Shown here: positions 18,986-27,007 of the stretch, one piece after another
How positions within the stretch are numbered: position 1 is the first letter of the stretch
How the letters are laid out: each line of letters starts with the position of its first letter
DNA from: Phytomonospora sp040655735
GTDB taxonomy: Bacteria; Actinomycetota; Actinomycetes; Mycobacteriales; Micromonosporaceae
Assembly (NCBI RefSeq): GCF_040655735.1
Contig: NZ_JBFAKK010000019.1
Location: 1 to 64,000 of the forward strand
DNA length: 64,000 nt
Direction of reading: 5' to 3'
The notes under the pieces: generated by a model
The model's database searches: none
What the model was told of the DNA's origin: nothing
Seen by the model: only the letters and a program-made list of their open reading frames with translations
Position numbers and translations under genes: made by a program

Positions 18986-19405
18986 GTGCTGCCTCCCGAC
19001 CCGCTCGTCGTTCTCGTCGCAATGCTGCGCGAACAACTCCCGCACGCGAACACCGGAACCATCGTGCCCGACGACCTCGTCGAGCGGCTGCCGTATATCC
19101 ACCTTGCCATCACCACGACCGGCGTTTCCTCGCCGAGCTGGAGAGGCGCCCCGGCCGCCGAAACCGCCCAGGTGGCACTCACGTGCTGGCACGGCCCCGA
19201 CCACGCCGACGCCCGAGACCTCGCCCGCGACGCCCTCGCCGTGCTGCTCCCGGCACGTTCTCTCGCGCTGCCCTCCGGCGGCGTCCTCGTCCGCGTCCGA
19301 CATGTCTCCGGCCCGGCCTTCCTTCCCGACCTTTTCGCCCCCAGCGGCGCCCACCACCACGCCGCCGCGGTCGCCGCCACCATCCGCCCGTCAGGAGGCC
19401 GCCGC
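18986..19405 (+). pseudogene. Phage tail terminator gene, stop codon lost
   Basis: Coherent protein text from GTG 18986: MLREQLPHANTGTIVPDDLV, then LPYIHLAITTTGVSS, AQVALTCWHGPDHADARDLA and GVLVRVRHVSGPAF. This resembles siphophage tail terminator (minor tail/completion) proteins. The frame lacks a stop where one is expected: TCAGGAGG precedes the next ATG at 19406, so a TGA to TCA change would explain the read-through into the tail tube frame. The gene itself otherwise looks undamaged. Confidence 0.55.
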
Positions 19406-19700
19406 ATGGCGCTCAACGACGACACCCTCGTAATCCCGGGTGTGGGCTCTACATCTACTCCGCCCCACCGGCACGACCATGCCCACCGCCCCCGCCGCGC
19501 CCGGAAGCGACTGGACCGACATCAGCCACACCAGCGAGGACGGCCTCACGGTCACATTCGAAATCGAGAAGACCGTCCGCCGCACCTGGCGCCGCGCTGG
19601 CCCGAGCGCTGGAAGCCCGATGGCCCACCGCCGGGTACCTCCTCGGCGCCCGGAAGCCGCCGACATACAACCGGCCCGAGTCCTGCCCGCCCCCGGCCCC
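19406..19700 (+). pseudogene. Phage major tail tube protein remnant
   Basis: ATG 19406 has AGGAGG upstream. MALNDDTLVIPGVG is the standard opening of actinophage major tail proteins. The frame is then lost; LYIYSAP appears in one frame and GTTMPTAPAAPGSDWTDISH followed by TSEDGLTVTFEIEKT in another, again matching tail tube text. After about 19590 the sense disappears. At least two frameshifts plus truncation. Confidence 0.6.
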
Positions 19701-19798
19701 GCCTCGTCCTTCCTCGTGAGGGCAGGGCGGGCCGGTTCTTTGCTTTTCCCGCGACGATCATCGAGCAGCGCTAGCGTCTTGGAGGAGGGGGAAGTACC

Positions 19799-20047
19799 TT
19801 GACCTGGGAAATTGAACTCATCAAAGGCGCTGACTATCGGATTCGTAGCGACGTACCCGTGTTCAACGTCAAGGTGGAGGGGATCGTTGAGGGGCCGCCC
19901 GGCCCGGCCATGAAGGCTGTACAGGCAAACCAGTACCTGCGAATCCACCAAAGGGCCATGGGCCGCACGTTCACGGTCAGCTGGACAGCGTCACCAGACA
20001 GGGACGGTCGGCGGCAAGCGCAGGAGCTGGAACTCCCCGACGACTAA
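19799..20047 (+). CDS. Small hypothetical protein, TTG start
   Basis: Protein of 82 residues from TTG 19799, which is well placed behind GGAGGAGGGGG. It contains FNVKVEGIVEGPPGPAMKAV and ends with charged text RQAQELELPDD. No membrane segment, signal peptide or recognised domain. It is intact while its neighbours on both sides are decayed, so it may belong to the same acquired segment as the DUF3223 gene. Confidence 0.6.
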   Translation: MTWEIELIKGADYRIRSDVPVFNVKVEGIVEGPPGPAMKAVQANQYLRIHQRAMGRTFTVSWTASPDRDGRRQAQELELPDD

Positions 20048-20101
20048 GGCCACCTCGTTGCAGCGGCCGACTGCGGGCCACATGTGCCAGAATCCGGGGA
20101 C

Positions 20102-20620
20102 ATGGCAGCTTCCGCCCCGACGATCCTCGCGACGAGCATGGGCTTCGACAAGACCGGCCGCAGGCAACCGACTGGCGCCCCGGCCCGGTGTTCGCCCACG
20201 CCTTCAAACTCGCCGATTCCCCCGAGCGTCCGCGGCTATACTTCATGACCACCGCCGGCGGCGACCCCGACCGCCGGATCGCCGGTTTCTGCGCCGCGTT
20301 CGCCGGAACCGATGTTCGCGCGTCTCACCTGACACTGTTCGAGATGCCGAACCACGACCCCGCCGAACACCTGCCGCGCAAGATGTCATCTGGGTCGACC
20401 GCGGGTCGGTCGTGAACCTCGTTGCCGTCTGGCGCGCGCACCAGCTCGACGCGATCCTCCGCGGCTGCCGGCAATCCGGGGTTGTCCTCGGCGGCGAGTC
20501 AGCGGGTTCGCTGTGCTGGCATGCGGGTGGAACGACGGACAGTTTCGGTCCCAAGCCGCAGGCCGACGACGGGCTCGGCTTCCTGTCTCATTCAACCCCT
20601 GAATGGCCAACCGGTTGTCC
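20102..20620 (+). pseudogene. Peptidase E (S51 dipeptidase) pseudogene
   Basis: Remnant of a cytoplasmic serine dipeptidase (Asp-X hydrolase). ATG 20102 gives PTILATSMGFDKTGR, then the frame changes and FAHAFKLADSPERPRLYFMT, TAGGDPDRRIAGFCAAFAGT follow. Near 20370 a second frame change leads to DVIWVDRGSVVNLVAVW and the nucleophile elbow VLGGESAGSLCWHAGGTTD. It ends after GLGFL, missing about 60-70 C-terminal residues compared with the family. At least two indels and a truncation, so no activity is expected. Confidence 0.75.
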
Positions 20621-20856
20621 ACAGGGAGCCCGGCTCACGTTCGCCACCTGCGCCTGGCGCCGGCCTACCGTCGAACGTAGGGAGGAGGCCGGGAGGCCCC
20701 ACGCCCTCGATCCGTCCGGGGAGAGCCCGTCCCTGGCCGATCACCCGAGTAGGCGCCACAGCCGCCCGATCCCCACGAAAGCCCTCGCCACCGCCGCGTG
20801 GTGGCGGGACGACCCACCCCGCCCACAGCTTCGCGCCCCACCCCCACCCACGAAAG

Positions 20857-20884
20857 AGCCCCCGCGCCCTTCAACGCGGGGGCT
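20857..20884 (-). terminator. Terminator hairpin after GH6 cellulase
   Basis: AGCCCCCGCG (20857-20866) and CGCGGGGGCT (20875-20884) form a perfect ten-base stem with an eight-base loop, 27 bases beyond the cellulase stop on the minus strand. There is no long T run, common for actinomycete terminators. Confidence 0.78.
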
Positions 20885-20910
20885 CACCCCAGAAGGCCTT
20901 CCGCCGGAAC

Positions 20911-22362
20911 CTAGACCCCGGCCCAGTTCCCGCTGATCAGCGCCAGCGCGAAGCGCTCGACGAAGTCACCCGCGCGCGGGTCGTTGTGCCCCGCGTGGGT
21001 GCACTCGCCGTCGGAGTCGCCGGGGAACTTCACCCACAGGAAGTACTCCGCGCCGCCACTGCCGACCTGCGAGGTCGCCCCCAGCTTCGAGCCTCGCGAG
21101 TTGCACCAGTCGCCGTCGGTGTTGGCCGACCCGTTGCGGCTGGTGTCGACGATCCACTTCTTCGAGGTCGGCAGCAGCTGGTTGACCTGGGAGGCGTAGG
21201 TGTTCGACGCCGCCGTCGACTTGTAGTTGGAGACGTTCACGGCGAAGCCGCGCGTGTTGGCGATGCCCGCCTGCTGGAGTTCGGCGGCCATGGCGCTCGG
21301 CGCGAGCCAGCCCGCGTTGCCGGCGTCGAGGTAGCTCCAGGCACCGGTGGCGCGCGTCTTGAGCTGCTCGGTGGCGTAGGTGAGCAGGTGGCGGCGGATG
21401 GCCAGGTTCTCCGGCGTCATCTGGTCGCAGTCGATGGCCTGCGCGACGGCGTCGGGCTCGACGATCACGATCGCCTTGCGGGCGCCGATCCCGTCGGCGA
21501 ATCCGCGGATCCAGTCCTCGTACTGGCCGGGCGTCTCGGGCCCGCCTTCCGAATAGCCCCCGCAGTCGCGGCCGTAGATGTTGTACGCGGCGAGGATCGG
21601 GGTCTTTCCGGCGTTCGTGGCGGCGGTGACGTAGTTGTTCACCGACTCGCGGATCGCGCCCTCGGTCTCGCCCATCCAGCTGCCGAACCACTTCGCGCCG
21701 GCCTTGGAGGCGATGTTCGACTCGATCGTCGCCCTGTCGGGATCGCCTTGGTTCTGGTCGATCCACGTGTAGGCGTTGTTGTCGGGGTCCACATAGAACT
21801 CACCCGAGGGCTGCGTCGCGGTCTCGGTGGTCACCGAGATGTTGTCGACGCTGAAGGTGAAGGCCCCGTTCCTGCCGAGCTGGAAGCCGACCTGCCCGGC
21901 GGTGGTGGCGATGTTCGAGGTGAAGGTGTAGCTGAACCGCTTCGAGGTGGTGGTCAGCGCGACGACCTTGTCGTGCGGCGCGGTGTACGGGGCGACGTTG
22001 AGCTGCACCGTCGAGCGGACCGAGACGGCCTTGGACGCCTTGGCGTCGAAGGAGACCGTGTACGCCTTCCCGTTCTCCAGCTTCAGGCCGTCCTGCCCCA
22101 TCGGGGCGTCCCAGTAGTTCGCGGGCGTCCCGGTGACCTGCACGTTGAGCACGCCGCCGCCGACCGACATGGTGGTGTTGGGACCGTTCCACCAACCGGT
22201 CGCGCCATTGTCGAAGCCGCCGTTGGCGACCAGCTCGGTGACCGCGGCGGTACCGACCTCGCCGACGGGCTCTTCGGCGCCGGCCGTGGCGTTGGCGACC
22301 AGGGGCGCCGCGACGGCCAGGGCCGCCAGTCCGATGATGCCGTATCGCAGGGGTTTCTTCAT
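20911..22362 (-). CDS. Secreted GH6 cellulase with N-terminal CBM
   Basis: Extracellular 1,4-beta-glucanase of 483 residues. Signal peptide residues ~1-28 (MKKPLRYGIIGLAALAVAAP). Residues ~38-165 are a jelly-roll carbohydrate-binding module (ELVANGGFDNGATGWW start, CBM4/9 type). Residues ~178-483 are the GH6 barrel: FYVDPDNNAY opening, YNIYGRDCGGYSEGG, the VEPDAVAQAIDCDQM loop, YLDAGNAGWL, and the C-terminal EYFLWVKFPGDSDGEC with HAGHNDPRAG. Endoglucanase or cellobiohydrolase cannot be told apart here. ATG 22362 is chosen since it starts the signal peptide. An operator matching the CebR/CelR box lies 78 bases upstream. Confidence 0.93.
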   Translation of the reverse strand: MKKPLRYGIIGLAALAVAAPLVANATAGAEEPVGEVGTAAVTELVANGGFDNGATGWWNGPNTTMSVGGGVLNVQVTGTPANYWDAPMGQDGLKLENGKAYTVSFDAKASKAVSVRSTVQLNVAPYTAPHDKVVALTTTSKRFSYTFTSNIATTAGQVGFQLGRNGAFTFSVDNISVTTETATQPSGEFYVDPDNNAYTWIDQNQGDPDRATIESNIASKAGAKWFGSWMGETEGAIRESVNNYVTAATNAGKTPILAAYNIYGRDCGGYSEGGPETPGQYEDWIRGFADGIGARKAIVIVEPDAVAQAIDCDQMTPENLAIRRHLLTYATEQLKTRATGAWSYLDAGNAGWLAPSAMAAELQQAGIANTRGFAVNVSNYKSTAASNTYASQVNQLLPTSKKWIVDTSRNGSANTDGDWCNSRGSKLGATSQVGSGGAEYFLWVKFPGDSDGECTHAGHNDPRAGDFVERFALALISGNWAGV

Positions 22363-22413
22363 GGATGACCCGTTTCCGTAGCGGGTTGGGGGTTTGCGAG
22401 TGCGGCCCAAATT

Positions 22414-22429
22414 AGCGAACTTGTTCGCT
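22414..22429. promoter_or_regulatory. Palindrome upstream of cellulase
   Basis: AGCGAAC-TT-GTTCGCT is a perfect palindrome, 52 bases before the cellulase ATG and 10 bases from the CebR-type box. It could be a second regulator site. The protein that binds it is not apparent in this window. Confidence 0.5.
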
Positions 22430-22439
22430 CATGTCCACA

Positions 22440-22453
22440 TGGGAGCGGTCCCA
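22440..22453. promoter_or_regulatory. CebR/CelR-type cellulose operator
   Basis: TGGGAGCGGTCCCA differs by one base from the 14-base palindrome TGGGAGCGCTCCCA, the established binding site of the LacI-family cellulose-utilisation repressors CebR (Streptomyces) and CelR (Thermobifida). It lies upstream of a GH6 cellulase, the expected target. Cello-oligosaccharides would relieve repression. Confidence 0.85.
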
Positions 22454-22549
22454 TCGCAGGTCGCCGGCCCGGCGATATGCGCTCGACGATGCAGGCGACC
22501 GGTTGTGACGTCCCCCGCAAATCACTCGCGCCGGAGTCGATCTATCCGC

Positions 22550-22595
22550 TAATGTGGGCGGCATGGGAACGATAGGCCTGTTGATCTACTCCTAA
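22550..22595 (+). CDS. Leader peptide MGTIGLLIYS of ABC-F attenuator
   Basis: A -10 box TAATGT (22550-22555) is followed after seven bases by ATG 22563 and the short frame MGTIGLLIYS ending TAA at 22593-22595. This is a leaderless upstream ORF. It is 236 bases before the ABC-F start and is followed by stem-loops. Translation of this peptide by antibiotic-stalled ribosomes would decide between alternative RNA folds. Peptide coding is inferred from position and the leaderless signature. Confidence 0.65.
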
Positions 22596-22802
22596 GAGGT
22601 ACTTCCTCTTGAGGAGCGCACCGCCGTACGCGTGACGCGTCGGCCGCACCCTGACGGTGCCGCCTGACCCCCGTACCCGGTTCTTCCAAGCCGCTTCTTT
22701 GTGCCGCAGTCACCGCTTCGCGCCTCCGTGCGCCCCGCCGGTGAATTCCACGTCTCTTCACGCGGCATCGCCGTGCGCACCGTCCTGTATGGACGATGCC
22801 GC
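22594..22802 (+). promoter_or_regulatory. Attenuator stem-loops in ABC-F leader
   Basis: AAGAGG/CCTCTT (22594-22599 with 22605-22610) overlaps the leader-peptide stop. A larger stem GCGGCATCG (22762-22770) with CGATGCCGC (22794-22802) lies just before the ABC-F ribosome site and contains an inner GTCC/GGAC hairpin. This layout, leader ORF then alternative hairpins then ABC-F, matches ribosome-mediated attenuation known for actinobacterial resistance ABC-F genes. The pairing is deduced by eye. Confidence 0.6.
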
Positions 22803-22831
22803 CCCACGGTCGATAGAACCGGAGGTCACCC

Positions 22832-24472
22832 ATGACCCGTCATCATGTCCAAACCCTCGCACCGAAGCACGTCTCGCAGCTGTCGGTGAACGAAGCGTCC
22901 AAAGTGTATGGAGACAAGGTCGTCCTCGACCAGGTCTCCTTCACGGTCCGAAGCGGCGAGCGCGTCGGCGTGATCGGCGAGAACGGATCGGGCAAGTCGA
23001 CGCTGCTGCGTCTGCTGGCCGGGGAGGAGGCCCCCGACAACGGGGAGGTCACCGTGGTGGCCGTCGGCGGGGTCGGGCATCTCGGCCAGACGCTGGGCAT
23101 GCCCGCCGACAGTTCGGTCGCCGACGCGATCGACGCCGCGCTCGCCGAGATCCGCGACATCGAGCGTGCCCTTCGCGCCGCCGAGGAGACCCTCGGCGAC
23201 GCCGGCGAGGACGCCCTGGCCGAGTACGGCGACCTGCTGGCCGCCTATGACGCGCGCGGCGGCTATGAGGCCGACGCGCGGGTCGACGCGGCGATGCACA
23301 ACCTGGGGCTCGCCCACATCACCCGCGACAGGGTGCTGGGCACGCTCTCGGGCGGCGAGCAGTCCCGTCTGGGGCTGGCGTGCGTGCTGGCGGCGGCTCC
23401 CGAGCTGCTGCTCCTCGACGAGCCGACCAACCATCTCGACAAGGGTGCGGTGACCTGGCTGGAGGACCAGTTGCGGGCGCATCGGGGCACGGTGGTGACC
23501 GTGACGCACGATCGCGCGTTCCTGGAGCGTGTGGCGACGGCGATCCTGGAGGTCGACGCCGACCGCAAGTCGGTGACGAGGTACGGCGACGGCTGGAACG
23601 GCTACCTGACGGCCAAGGCCGCGACCAGGCGTCGCTGGGAGCAGGAGTACGAGGACTGGCTTGCCGAGATCGCCCGCCAGGGCGAGCTGGCCGAGACCGG
23701 CATCGACGAGATGAGCAAGCGCGAGAAGTCGACGACCCGGCCCCGCACGGCCGGGCACCGGCGCTCGCATGAGGGCGGCCTGTCCGCGCAGGTCAGGAAC
23801 GCCAGGGAGCGGCTCGACCGACTCACCTCGAACCCCGTGCCCAAGCCGCCGGACCCGCTGCGTTTCGTCGTGAAGGTCGAGGGCGGCAAGGGCGAGGGTC
23901 TGGCCGCCGAGCTCAGCGGGGTGACCGTCGCCGACCGCCTCAACGTCGGCTCCTTCGTCATCAAGCCGGGCGAGCGCGTGCTGCTCACCGGGCCGAACGG
24001 GGCCGGTAAGACCACGATGCTGAACGTGCTGGCGGGCGTGGTCCGGCCGAGCACGGGGAAGGTGAAGAAGCCTCGCCGGACGGCGTACCTGCGGCAGGAG
24101 TTGCCGAACGAGCAGACGCGGCGGACGGTGCTGGAGGCCTTCGCCGACGGTCTGCCCGGCCCGGCCGACGAGCACGCCGGGCGCTTGGCGGCGCTCGGTC
24201 TGTTCCGGGAGGAGGACTTCGGGCGGGTGGTGCGCGAGTTGTCGGTGGGGCAGCAGCGGCGGCTCGAACTGGCGCGGCTGCTGACGCGGCCGGCGGACCT
24301 GCTGATCCTCGACGAGCCGACCAACCACCTGTCGCTGGCGCTGATCGAGCAGTTGCAGGAGGCGCTCGCGGAGTTCAGGGGGGCGCTGCTGGTGGTCTCG
24401 CACGACCGGCGTTTCCAGGAGGACTTCGTCGGTGAGCGGGCGGAGCTGCGGGCGGGGACGCTGGTCTCCTGA
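22832..24472 (+). CDS. ABC-F ribosome protection protein
   Basis: Cytoplasmic twin-ATPase protein of 546 residues with no membrane domain, the hallmark of ABC-F factors that dislodge ribosome-bound antibiotics. First ATPase: Walker A GENGSGKST, signature LSGGEQSRL, Walker B LLLLDEPTNHLD. The interdomain linker (residues ~260-330) is long and basic, as in antibiotic-resistance types. Second ATPase: Walker A GPNGAGKTT, signature LSVGQQRRL, Walker B LLILDEPTNHLS. ATG 22832 follows GGAGG. Expression is probably induced by ribosome stalling on the leader peptide. Target drug class (macrolide, lincosamide, streptogramin or similar) is not determinable by eye. Confidence 0.92.
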   Translation: MTRHHVQTLAPKHVSQLSVNEASKVYGDKVVLDQVSFTVRSGERVGVIGENGSGKSTLLRLLAGEEAPDNGEVTVVAVGGVGHLGQTLGMPADSSVADAIDAALAEIRDIERALRAAEETLGDAGEDALAEYGDLLAAYDARGGYEADARVDAAMHNLGLAHITRDRVLGTLSGGEQSRLGLACVLAAAPELLLLDEPTNHLDKGAVTWLEDQLRAHRGTVVTVTHDRAFLERVATAILEVDADRKSVTRYGDGWNGYLTAKAATRRRWEQEYEDWLAEIARQGELAETGIDEMSKREKSTTRPRTAGHRRSHEGGLSAQVRNARERLDRLTSNPVPKPPDPLRFVVKVEGGKGEGLAAELSGVTVADRLNVGSFVIKPGERVLLTGPNGAGKTTMLNVLAGVVRPSTGKVKKPRRTAYLRQELPNEQTRRTVLEAFADGLPGPADEHAGRLAALGLFREEDFGRVVRELSVGQQRRLELARLLTRPADLLILDEPTNHLSLALIEQLQEALAEFRGALLVVSHDRRFQEDFVGERAELRAGTLVS

Positions 24473-24514
24473 GCGGCCGCACGGGTCGGGCCCGGCGTCG
24501 GGTCCGGCCCGTGT

Positions 24515-25132
24515 TCACTCCCCGCGCGGCGGGCCGAGCAGCGCCTCGACGACGTCGCGGAGGGGCTCGGCGAGGTCTTGCGGGCTCGCGTCGCGCAGGG
24601 GCGCCAGTCCCACGGTCGAGCGGATGACGGCCACGCCGACGCCGAGCGCGACGAGCAGTTCGGCCCGCAGCAGGCCGGCCTCGTCGCCGCGTTCGGTGCC
24701 CGAGGCGTCGAGGACCTGGCGGCTGAAGTCGAGCAGCGCGCGGCGGCGCAGACCGTCGACGCGCTCGTCGCCGGAGGCGCGCAGCAGCATCAGCACCGGG
24801 TGCTCGCCGAACTCCGGCCAGGCGCCGGCCGACAGCTGGCGTCCGAGAGCCTCGGCAAGGCCCGCGCGGTCGCGGGGGAACTCGCCGTCGCGGCCCAGGA
24901 ACCGGGGCGTGGCGGCCAGCGCGGCCTTGAACAGGCCCTCCTTGGAGCCGAAGTAGCGCTTGATGAGGGCGAGGTTCACGCCGACGTCGGCGGCGACGTC
25001 CCGCAGGGTCGTGCGGTCGTAGCCGAGCCGGACGAAGCGGCCGCTCGCCGCGTCCAGCAGTGCCCGCCGGGTCGCGGCGGCGTCGCGTCGCCGGGCACCG
25101 GTGGCGGGCGCCCCGCCGTCCGTTGCAGTCAC
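24515..25132 (-). CDS. TetR-family repressor of divergent hydrolase
   Basis: TetR regulator of 205 residues with HTH text ALLDAASGRFVRLGYDRTTL and VGVNLALIKRYFGSKEGLF. GTG 25132 is chosen because GGAGG precedes it by six bases; the longer frame to 25213 has no signals. The C-terminal half resembles the TetR_C group with a conserved ALGVGVAVIRSTVG patch. It is divergent from the isochorismatase-like gene; an 11-base direct repeat flanks that gene's promoter. Repression of the neighbour is likely but inferred. Confidence 0.9.
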   Translation of the reverse strand: MTATDGGAPATGARRRDAAATRRALLDAASGRFVRLGYDRTTLRDVAADVGVNLALIKRYFGSKEGLFKAALAATPRFLGRDGEFPRDRAGLAEALGRQLSAGAWPEFGEHPVLMLLRASGDERVDGLRRRALLDFSRQVLDASGTERGDEAGLLRAELLVALGVGVAVIRSTVGLAPLRDASPQDLAEPLRDVVEALLGPPRGE

Positions 25133-25192
25133 CGGCCACCTCCGCGTTTCCCCGTGTGGAAACTCTCGGCCGCAGCATAGCCGTCGACGGCT

Positions 25193-25248
25193 CATGTAAT
25201 CACGCGTTGACATGCCCGACGGGCGAGGTTACGGTGGCATGTAATCAC
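25193..25248 (+). promoter_or_regulatory. Promoter flanked by CATGTAATCAC repeats
   Basis: TTGACA at 25207-25212 and TACGGT at 25230-25235 are separated by 17 bases, an almost ideal primary-sigma promoter. CATGTAATCAC occurs at 25193-25203 and again at 25238-25248, one copy just upstream of -35 and one just downstream of -10. This is a strong candidate operator pair for the divergent TetR protein controlling the hydrolase gene at 25272. Confidence 0.75.
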
Positions 25249-25271
25249 CTGATGACTTATGGAGGCGAACG

Positions 25272-25820
25272 ATGACCGAGGCACTTCTCGTCATGGACGT
25301 ACAGCGCGCCGTCGTCGAACGCTTTCCCGACCCGGACTACCTCCCGCGCCTGCGCGAGGCGATCGACGCCGCCCGCGCCGGTTGCGTGCAGATCGTCTAC
25401 GTGGCCGTCGGGTTCCGCGCCGGCTACCCCGAGATCAGCGCCCGCAACAAGATGTTCGGCGGCCTCGCCCCCGCCAAAGGCCCGGCCGGCGCCGAGCAGG
25501 ACCCCGGAATCCACCCTGACGTCGCGCCCCGGCCCGGCGACATCGTCGTCACCAAGCGGCGCGTCAGCGCCTTCGCCGGCAGCGACCTCGACGTCGTCCT
25601 GCGCGCCGGCGGCATCGACCACCTCGTCCTGACCGGCATCGCCACCAGCGGCGTCGTGCTGTCGACCCTGCGCCAGGCCGCCGACCTCGACCTCGGCCTG
25701 ACCGTCCTGGCCGACGGATGCCTCGACGGCGATCCCGAGGTCCACCGCGTGCTCGTCGAGAAGGTCTTCCCTCAGCAGGCGGAGGTCACCACGATCGACG
25801 ACTGGACCGCGCGCCTTTGA
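25272..25820 (+). CDS. Isochorismatase-fold hydrolase lacking usual Cys
   Basis: Protein of 182 residues in the isochorismatase/cysteine hydrolase fold. The catalytic Asp is in LLVMDVQRAVV and the Lys in VVTKRRVSAFAGSDLD. The nucleophile loop reads GIATSGVVLSTLRQA, where most amidase members have Cys before Val; here the position is Gly, as in true isochorismatases (EntB/PhzD type), which hydrolyse a vinyl ether without Cys. GGAGG precedes ATG 25272. It is controlled by a strong promoter with TetR-type repeats. Substrate unknown. Confidence 0.88.
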   Translation: MTEALLVMDVQRAVVERFPDPDYLPRLREAIDAARAGCVQIVYVAVGFRAGYPEISARNKMFGGLAPAKGPAGAEQDPGIHPDVAPRPGDIVVTKRRVSAFAGSDLDVVLRAGGIDHLVLTGIATSGVVLSTLRQAADLDLGLTVLADGCLDGDPEVHRVLVEKVFPQQAEVTTIDDWTARL

Positions 25821-25846
25821 CTTGCGGACCGAAGCTGTCCGCAAGT
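25820..25846. promoter_or_regulatory. 10-bp-arm inverted repeat at gene junction
   Basis: ACTTGCGGAC (25820-25829) and GTCCGCAAGT (25837-25846) are perfect arms around CGAAGCT. The left arm starts in the hydrolase stop codon and the right arm ends six bases before the -10 box of the next gene. It may be a terminator for the first gene or an operator for the second. There is no T run. Confidence 0.55.
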
Positions 25847-25864
25847 CCTCGTACAGTCATGACC

Positions 25865-26980
25865 ATGACCATGACCACGACGACCCTCTCCCGCCGCGAG
25901 CTCAACCGCGCGACCCTCGCCCGCCAGCACCTCCTGGCCCGCACCCGCATGACGGCCCGCGACATGGTCGGCCACCTCATCGGGCTCCAGGCGCAGGCGC
26001 CGCACGCGTCCTACTTCGGTCTGTGGTCACGCATCGAGGACTTCGCCTTCGACGACCTCTCCGCGCTCATGACCGGCCGCGAGGTCGTCCGCATCGCCCT
26101 CATGCGCTCCACCATCCACCTCGTCACCGCCGAGGACGCCCTCGGCGTGCGGCCCCTCATCCAGGCCGCGCTCTCGCGCGACCTCTTCAACAACGGCACC
26201 TACCGCAAAGGCGTCGAGAACATCGACCTCGACGAGGTCCTCGCCGTCGGGCGCGCGCTCATGGAGGAGTCGCCGAGGACCGGCGCCCAGCTCCGCGACG
26301 CCTTCGCCGAGCGCTGGCCCGAGCGCGACGCGCCCTCGCTCGCCTACGCCGTGCGCTGCCTGCTGCCGTCGGTGCAGGTACCGCCGCGCGGTGTCTGGAA
26401 CCGGTCCGGCGCGATCGCGCACACCACCGCCGAGCACTGGCTGGGCCGCGACCTGTCCGCGGAGTCCACATTGGATGAGCTGGTTCCGCGCTACCTCAAC
26501 GCCTTCGGGCCGGCCAGCGTCAAGGACATGCAGAAGTGGTCGGGCCTGACGAAGCTGCGCGAGGTCTTCGACCGCCTGCGCCCCGGCCTGCGCGTGTTCC
26601 GCGACGAGCACGGCGCCGAACTCTTCGACCTGCCCGACGCGCCCCGCCCCGGCGCCGGCACCGAGGCGCCCGCCCGCCTCGTCGCGCCCTTCGACAACGT
26701 CCTGCTCTCCCACGCCGACCGCACCCGGGTCATCACCGAGGCCCAGCTCAAGCACGCCATGACCCAAAACGGCATCCTGCGCGGATCGCTGTTCGCCGAC
26801 GGCTTCTTCGTCGGCTGCTGGGACCTGGTGCGCACCAAGAAGTCGGCGACGGTCGTCCTCGCGCCCCTCGAAGCGGTCACCGCGGCGCAAACCGCCGAAC
26901 TCGAAGCCGAGGCCGCCCGCCTGCTCCAGGCCACCGACCCCGGCCTCGTCCACGAGATCCGCGTCGCACCCGAGGACTGA
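25865..26980 (+). CDS. Winged helix DNA-binding domain protein (YcaQ-like group)
   Basis: Protein of about 371 residues of the winged helix HTH_42/DUF1006 group: LSRRELNRATLARQHLLART at the start, HLIGLQAQAPHASYFGLWSR, RSTIHLVTAEDALGV and C-terminal DNVLLSHADRTRVI. Related proteins (AlkZ/YcaQ) unhook interstrand crosslinks as DNA glycosylases, using a QxQ or QxD motif; here the motif reads GLQAQAP, so glycosylase activity is plausible. ATG 25865 follows TACAGT by seven bases; two further ATGs lie either side in frame. The exact role is not certain. Confidence 0.85.
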   Translation: MTMTTTTLSRRELNRATLARQHLLARTRMTARDMVGHLIGLQAQAPHASYFGLWSRIEDFAFDDLSALMTGREVVRIALMRSTIHLVTAEDALGVRPLIQAALSRDLFNNGTYRKGVENIDLDEVLAVGRALMEESPRTGAQLRDAFAERWPERDAPSLAYAVRCLLPSVQVPPRGVWNRSGAIAHTTAEHWLGRDLSAESTLDELVPRYLNAFGPASVKDMQKWSGLTKLREVFDRLRPGLRVFRDEHGAELFDLPDAPRPGAGTEAPARLVAPFDNVLLSHADRTRVITEAQLKHAMTQNGILRGSLFADGFFVGCWDLVRTKKSATVVLAPLEAVTAAQTAELEAEAARLLQATDPGLVHEIRVAPED

Positions 26981-27007
26981 GGGCCCCGCCTGAGGCACGA
27001 TGGGCTC

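Noticed and set aside
22549..22833. 94-residue minus-strand ORF in the ABC-F leader
   Set aside because: Antisense to the leader hairpins with shadow composition; the plus-strand leader peptide explains the region better.
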